From contig NC_070559.1 in the NCBI RefSeq assembly GCF_026914185.1, positions 1,674,001 through 1,738,000 on the forward strand: DNA of 64,000 nt, read 5' to 3'. Each line of letters starts with the position of its first letter. Position 1 is the stretch's first letter. Both the position numbers and the translations under genes were made by a program. The stretch comes from Puccinia triticina (taxonomy: Eukaryota > Basidiomycota > Pucciniomycetes > Pucciniales > Pucciniaceae). Shown one piece after another: positions 57,900 to 64,000 of this stretch. The notes beneath the pieces are model-generated. The model made no database searches. It saw nothing but the letters and a program-made list of their open reading frames with translations, and was not told the origin of the DNA.

Positions 57900-60500
57900 C
57901 AGCCAAATGCTTGAGGAATTGCACATCACTCCCAAAAGGACTAATATTGGTTATGACACTGTAATTATCACCATTTGAGTCTGTCGCTATGCTCTCATCA
58001 TCTACATATAACTAAAGAAATGGCCTCTGGGGGCCAAACAAACCAGTACAAATACTTTCCATGCGAGTAACGCCGGCGTTGGTATGCAAGTAACGCCGGC
58101 GTCAATACTTTTTTGTATTAACTGCGTCCGTTCAATGCAGAGTCTTGCAGAGTCCGTTCCCTCTGAATTGACTCTGCTTGAACAGACTCCTGGTGTAAGG
58201 TTCCGATCCGGACCCCGCAGATCCGGAGAAATACAAAAACCCCGCAGGCCAGATCAGGGTTTGGGATTGAGCTTGAGAGATCTGGAATCCGGCCGGATAG
58301 TGAAAAGCGCTCCAAAAGCAATATTTATGCGGGTAAACCTCAGAAAACACCCAAAAATAGGGTCTTTTCTCGGGGAATACCCGTCAAAACCGCATGAATT
58401 GGGAAGTCTACCGGGGAATCCCCGGCATACCTGATCAAATTGGCACTTTTTTTGGAATATGCCCCTTGGTTTCAGATCCGGGAAAATCCGGCCGGATTCC
58501 GGATAAGACCAGGGTCAGGGTGCAGGATGGGTGATATCCGGCTCCGGGGCACCGGATTGGAACCTTATCCTGGTGCGACTCTCTGAAAGGATTTAATGGT
58601 AAGAGAGTTTTCTCTTCTGCTTGGACAGACCAGCGACTCCATTGAAGCAGACTCCAGAGTCACGTTGTGGTAAGCCAATCCTGAATATGGCACCAAAATC
58701 AAAGTCTTTTCCCCTCAATATAACCCTCTCTGGAATACTCAAGCACCCACCTCCCTTAAGGATCAAGGCCAGGACAGCTCATACCCATCAACAGGCCCCC
58801 CATTCTCTCTTCACACTTTTTCCCCACCTTCTGGATACCCACCTACACCAACTCAATAATCCTCAAGCACCCAGCTAGGCACAAGTGGGAGAAAGTCACC
58901 CATCAGACAGAGCCAGACTATTAGGAAAGACCCTGGATATTCATCATCTTTTTCTCTCTTCCCAATCCAGCATAACAACCCCATCTTGGCATTAGCCACA
59001 CATGTAATAACCATGGAGATCCCATCTTGGTTAACCCTTGTCCCCTTTGGTTTCAGCCCTTCCCTTTTCAGCCACTCATATGACATGTAATCCCTTTCTT
59101 CTGATGTTTCATTGTCTCTCCACATTTCAGCCTCATTCCAGAACTCTCCATCCCCATAGCAGTTTCAGCCTCAGCCCCTTGATTGAGAATTTTCACTGTT
59201 TCATCTTTTCTTCCAACCACAACTCAGCCCCATAATATTTTGTATATAGTCTGCCCTCTTTGGCCCTACCTTTTGTTCCCCATCAGATCCTGTCCCAGCA
59301 ATCCAGATCACTGGTCACCATTCACTAGCCTAGCTTATGCCATTAAATCAGAGTGGACAAGCTTGATAAGTCTATGCCAAATATATCAGGTTGGACAGAC
59401 TTTACATTACCTTTACCTTGCTATTAGATTAGTAGAAAGTAAACCCTTAGACATACCTCAAGAATACTTCATAGCCACACCTTTCCTTAAGAGTCCATAC
59501 TCTTATATTCTTTTTCTTGTTCCCCTGAGAGGCAGCCCTTCAAGCACCAAATCCCTCTCAAGCTCTATTCTTCCCTCAGAGTAGTTCCACAACGTTGTCA
59601 AGTCTGTTCAAGCAGACTCATCAAGCGGACTTGGTGATCAAATTTCACCAAGTCCGCTCAACCATATTGCTTGAATGGACTCTTATCACACATCAATAAT
59701 CCAGCCCGTTCAAGCAGATTGCTCAAACGGACTCTTACAGACACCATTTCCATTCAAGCAATGTTAAACTGATAATTGATCTGCATGAATTCAGTAATCA
59801 TAACAGCTACATAATTCCCCTCATCATATATGCTTGAAAATCCCATCATCATCAACTTTTACACTCTCTTCATTCTCAACAATCCCATTATCATCAATTC
59901 TTGCCCTCCCATCATTACCAGCAATATTCACATTCCCATGTTCTTTTTCTCTGTGGCAGGAGCACCAACATTCTATTTATCAGCCTCAAGATTTTCCTCA
60001 TACTCAACAATCAAATAATCTAAATCATGAGTGGCCTTCATCCCCAAATTTCCATCAACATTGACAACAGACCCCCGCAAACACAGTATCATCAAAATCA
60101 TGAATCTCCTGACAATTTCAATTGTCAAACACAAAACCAATCTAAACACAGTATCATCTAAATCATGAATCTTCTTACAATTTCAATCCTCGACCACAAA
60201 ACCAATCTGAACACAACTCACACAAATCTCCATCCCAGCATGGAAATAACAATCATGGCAACCACACCTCCAGGATGTCTATTTTTGACTTGCTCAACTC
60301 CCAGAGTGCTTCACCAAGGAATATGCAGAGTCCATTTCAAACTTATGAATATTCTTCAAATCTATCCCCTGTGCAAATACCCGCAAACTGGAATGAACCA
60401 CCTGAAATTGATCTGGGCCTTATTCAGGAACAAATTGATTCAAGTTTATCTCAAGAGCAGGATTTCTAAATGATCCTCCTGCTGGAAATTTGGTTGAACA
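57900..60500. other. AT-rich stretch without clear genes
   Basis: Contains a direct repeat GCAAGTAACGCCGGCGT / GCGAGTAACGCCGGCGT near 58062-58100 and a Gln/Ser-rich plus-strand frame at 60275-60469 (ending QEQDF). I recognise no domain. Confidence 0.35.
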
Positions 60501-60530
60501 CTAGAGATCAAGGCGGCTACGCCGCTGTAA
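60501..60530 (-). mobile_element. Helitron 3' terminus (d)
   Basis: Minus-strand hairpin GCGGC-GTA-GCCGC, CTTGATCT, CTAG, then T. It pairs well with the minus-strand Helitron 5' region at the right window edge, which would give a copy of about 3.5 kb. Confidence 0.75.
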
Positions 60531-61929
60531 ACTTAGGGCCCAACTGCTACCTCTATATACTTGTGTCAAAAATCAGCTTGCCATGAAGTAATGGCCCAGA
60601 GCAAAAAAACTTCTTGCCTGGTGCCAGCAGGTCAAGGAGAATTTTCATTTCCACACTCACTATGCAAGATGCACAGTGACTGTGCATTGAAGCTTGCTTG
60701 AATCATCATTGGACAGAGTGCAAATAAGACCAAAAGCTGCCTCAGAGCTCCTTCACCTTGACCGGTGGCAGCTGCTTGACTTTTTCTTGTAGTGTGAAAG
60801 TTTATTTGGTGTTTATACATGTCAAATGCTTGCAGTGCAACTTTTTCTTGCAGCAGGAAGGTATAATCTTTCACCCATCTAAAAAGCTGACTGTATGAAA
60901 TCAATTGATTCAATATTTAATATAAGAACATTGAAAGAGTAATTTCACAGATAAGATTGGATATAATTTCCACTTCATGAGAAAATTCAAGTACAAAGAT
61001 AATCACTCATTTCCCCAAAACCAGATGAATTTTATGCATATTTAGACATTACACCTGAAATCAGCCCACAAATATATACTTTCCCTTTATAAAGCAAGGT
61101 TGGCATGTCTGCTCTGATGGTCAAACCATAGCAAGAGAGAGAAGGAGAAATGGGTACAGAAGAATTTTCTGTTGAGAGAGATCACAGAGACAGCCTAGCA
61201 TATATACAATGCATCCAACACAAGTGCAAAAAAGCAGAGAAACAAGAGAAAGTAGTGGTTAAAACTCTCTAGACATACACAGGAAACAAAAAAAATACAA
61301 AGAGAAGATAATAAAAACAAGGAGATGAGCAAGCACACAGTTTCTTGGAATGGGAAGCAGTGGGCAGATGCTAAACAAGCCACCGGCCTCCAGCACCCAT
61401 TGGGCCCTAAAGAACTTGTGTTGGATCTTGTCAGGATGGGCACCTTGATATTACCCGCTATGATCCTACATTCCAGGCTGAGTCTGAAGGAGACATAAGG
61501 GGGAACATAGGGGTTAGGGGGAAGGGGAAACATTTGCAGAGGAAGCGTTCAACACCAACAAGTGGATGTGGCCAGTGCAGCATTGTAAGGGCCCTTGAAG
61601 TATGGGTGCCAGACTTGTTTGTTGACAACGCCAAAGGCTACTCCTTGGGGTCAGGCAAAAGATGGAGGCTGGGGCCTTCCAAGGTGTGAAAAAGCGAAGG
61701 GACTCATCAACCCTAGTGTACCCAGACAAGCTCCCCTTGCCAACCATTTCCAGCACTCTTCAGCCGGCAGTGGGTTTGCGGTGTTCCGGCGCTGCCAGAG
61801 AGCCTGGGCGCCGGTCTGGCGCTGGGTATCTTCTGCAATGCCTTTGAGACAGACAAACATACTATTTTTGATCTCGTCCTCATATTCGTTGTCGCTATTG
61901 GTGGCGGGGGCCTCTGGAGGTTAGCACCT

Positions 61930-62345
61930 CTCGTACTGAAGCCTGTCCAACAGCCAGTACTTAGATGGTCGGCCTCGAACTCGGAGAAGCGGGTCTTTTC
62001 GACGAGATAGTCGAAGAGCTTGGGGATGAGCCAGATGGAGTGTTTTTTGGCAATGACCAAATAGAGCTGAATGACATTGGGATTGTGTAGACGGCCGTGG
62101 TGGTTTGTTTTGTGGGTGGGCAGGTGATGATGACTTGAGGATGTGTTTTATGGCGACCCGCGAGCTTATGAGGCGATGGATGCCCAGTCTGGCGGCACTG
62201 AATATTTCTGCGAGAAGGTGAAGCAGATGATTGAGATGAGTGAGTGAGATGGGTGTGTGAGATGAGTAAGTGAGTGATGAGTGGGGCAAGGATGGAAGTG
62301 ACTGACCTTCGCCGATGACCCTACCAAGGGTGTATGTAAGTGGAC
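61930..62345 (-). pseudogene. Ser/Thr protein kinase relic (SNF1/Kin4-like N-lobe)
   Basis: Reading leftwards: TLGRVIGE (62340-62308), an intron-like GTCAGT...CGCAG gap, then ARLGIHRLISSRVAIKHILK (about 62208-62130), and HNPNVIQLYLVIAKKHSIW followed by KLFDYLVEKTRFSEFEA (about 62095-61975). This matches the N-lobe and hinge of SNF1/Kin4-type kinases. The glycine loop reads GEEIFSAA instead of GEGTFG, the segment between IWL and LFDYL (normally E..GGE) is lost, and the C-lobe is absent. It lies inside the span of a putative Helitron (3' end 60501), so capture is possible. Confidence 0.55.
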
Positions 62346-63690
62346 AATGACCTTGAGGGATGTTGGGCGGGCAGAATGAGAATGTTTATCTTGGCAATGC
62401 CGGCCTTCTGGCGGGCTATTGAGACTGGCCCTAGGATTGCCTGATCATGAGCCTAGCGGGATCTGAGCGTGCCGTGATATAGCGCCAAGGGAGGCGAACA
62501 AAGAGTTTGATTTCCAGGATGAGTTTGGCAGAGTCGAACAAGCGAACCAGCCATGATATCACACCAAGAATCAGCCTACTCCTCCAGCCATCCGACCACT
62601 ATCTGTCAAGGAAAAAACCGAGCGGAGGGCTTGACAATGGCAACCAAGAGATGTCCTAGCCGGTGCTGCCCGTTGTCAGAGGAAGAGAAATCTTAGACTT
62701 TGGAGCAGAGTGGATGGATGGCTTGGAGGAGAGGACGTACCTGGGTCTAGATCAAATGAGGATGTGTCCAGTTGTTGCGCACACCCGGGGATTCTCTGCA
62801 CTGTGCGGGTTTCTAAAGGATGTACCCGCCCATACTACCACAGACAGCATCAGCTTGGGCCAAAAAAGAGGAGAGGGAAACGCCAACAAGATCCGCCAGA
62901 CCTTTCATTGGCAATAGTGGATGGAGAACGAAATGACCTACTGTTTTGATTTTTTTTGTGCGGTAGTCAGGAGAGATGGATGGGGGTCTGGAGCGTTACC
63001 GAGGTGATAGGGGAAGGCTTATCTGTGTTGCTGAGTTGGTTTTGGCTGGGAAGGGTACAAGCTGGTGGTTCCGTGGCGGTGGTGTTGTCGCCTGGGCGCC
63101 AAGTTGGCGGTGATGGTGGCCTTGTTGCCATGGCATCGTATTTTGAACGGAACCATTAAACCAAGTCCAACGTGAAGTCAAAAACGATGTCGTGGTTGAG
63201 AGTCGCAGACACAGCACATTTGGCCAGGGCTTCTCCTGCTATCGAGGTCGCCACCATTGTGTCGCCGAGACAGCTGTTGGATGAGAGAAATCAAGTCAGC
63301 CATAATACACATAGTAATTGTGGAAGATTGAGGGACCAGACAACAAACAAGCCACTGAAGCTACCTCGGCGCCGAGTTAGTACTTGTTGATTGACCACCC
63401 CAGCCTGGCGAGAGCAACGAAAGCGCCCAGGGAGATCATCCAATGGCGAGGGCACCGCCTAGTGGTGGTCAGAGAATGGTATAGTCTGGTCAGGTCATGC
63501 AACAGTTGGGAGGAGTTCATCGTTGTGCTCATGCTTACATATGTATTGAGTGCTTTTGCCTGCAATGGCCATCGTGGCTCAACATCGTTGTGTGTAATTG
63601 GGAGCTTGGCAACGGCCTAATGGTTGAAACTGGGTACCAGGGTCAAGGCGTCGAGCTGGAGGGGAGAAGTCGGGCAGGTTTCTTGTGTCT
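62346..63690. other. Gene-less interior of the rightmost Helitron
   Basis: No supported exon on either strand. It is GC-richer than the 57900-60500 stretch and may be captured host DNA like the kinase relic. Confidence 0.35.
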
Positions 63691-64000
63691 GAATGGCTAT
63701 TTAATGAAGCCTGATGAGTATTATTGTTTGCCCCAGGCATCCTCTGCCGCTGTAATTCCAGCGTGCGGTTTGTCCTCAACCCCCTCCGCTGTTGCACTTG
63801 CACAGTTTGAGGGGCTCTACTTGGTGGCCCCCCTTTGCATAATGCCTTTACTGCGCGCGCTGGGGGTCATCCACCCACTATTTTAAACCCTGCTAGACAG
63901 GAATGGATAGTGGGTCCAGTTTGTGGTGTTTGGATTTTGTTTTTGTGATTTGTTTTTTTGAAAGGGGGAACCCTTGCATTTTTTTTTTAATTTGGTTAAT
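63691..64000 (-). mobile_element. Helitron 6, 5' region, cut by window edge
   Basis: Matches the 5' regions at 48060-48495 and 34966-35530 (for example CCGCTGTTGCACTTGCACAG). The minus-strand 5' end (TCCAAGT expected) should lie just beyond 64000. The matching 3' end is probably 60501. Confidence 0.65.

Overview
This window looks like nuclear DNA of a basidiomycete, most probably a rust fungus (Pucciniales, perhaps Puccinia). The genes are split by many short GT-AG introns of about 50-100 nt. They include a Fus3/Kss1-type MAP kinase, ABCE1/Rli1, a succinate dehydrogenase anchor and several small secreted proteins of the kind found next to housekeeping genes in rusts. The right two thirds is deeply nested repeat DNA. 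The organism call is inference; the gene families are read from conserved motifs.

Region 1 (1-22.2 kb) is gene-bearing. From left to right: the 5' end of a MAP kinase (-, cut by the window edge); a secreted-protein gene pair in inverted arms (1939-2907 - and 7044-7972 +) around a CBM5/12-DUF3421 lectin-like gene (4141-5717 -); a secreted, acidic, probably GPI-anchored protein (8936-9875 +); ABCE1/Rli1 (10504-13303 -) with a telomere-repeat motif in its promoter; a multicopper oxidase (14640-18128 -); a ten-cysteine secreted protein (19797-20540 +); and SDH4 (21240-22207 -). All seven spliced models that lie fully inside the window keep an open frame through their introns.

Region 2 (22.3-64 kb) is a transposon graveyard. 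Features seen are a Harbinger-type MITE (TTA duplication), a possible 9.8-kb Harbinger-like shell, large inverted-repeat elements, a Mutator-like foldback element with a 10-bp duplication, a solo LTR with a 5-bp duplication, a hAT-like element and a decayed MULE transposase pseudogene with SWIM zinc finger. There is also a Helitron family with a 5' TC end, a 3' hairpin plus CTAG end, and A^T insertion sites. Only a RING-finger membrane protein (33503-34216 -) looks like a possible host gene here. A protein-kinase relic lies at 61930-62345.

The most unusual signal is a set of tandem arrays of short hairpins sharing the core TGACCGG...CCGGTCA (24.96-25.7, 26.4-27.1, 28.07-28.2, 29.36-29.46, 35.8-36.3 and 52.5-53.4 kb). 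Spacer and outer stem differ between arrays. Unit-to-unit differences are largely CpG to TpG/CpA changes, which suggests cytosine methylation or RIP-like mutation. Two in-frame TGA codons in the MULE transposase fit the same process. Related hairpin arrays with other cores lie at 28.99-29.25 and 54.3-54.7 kb.
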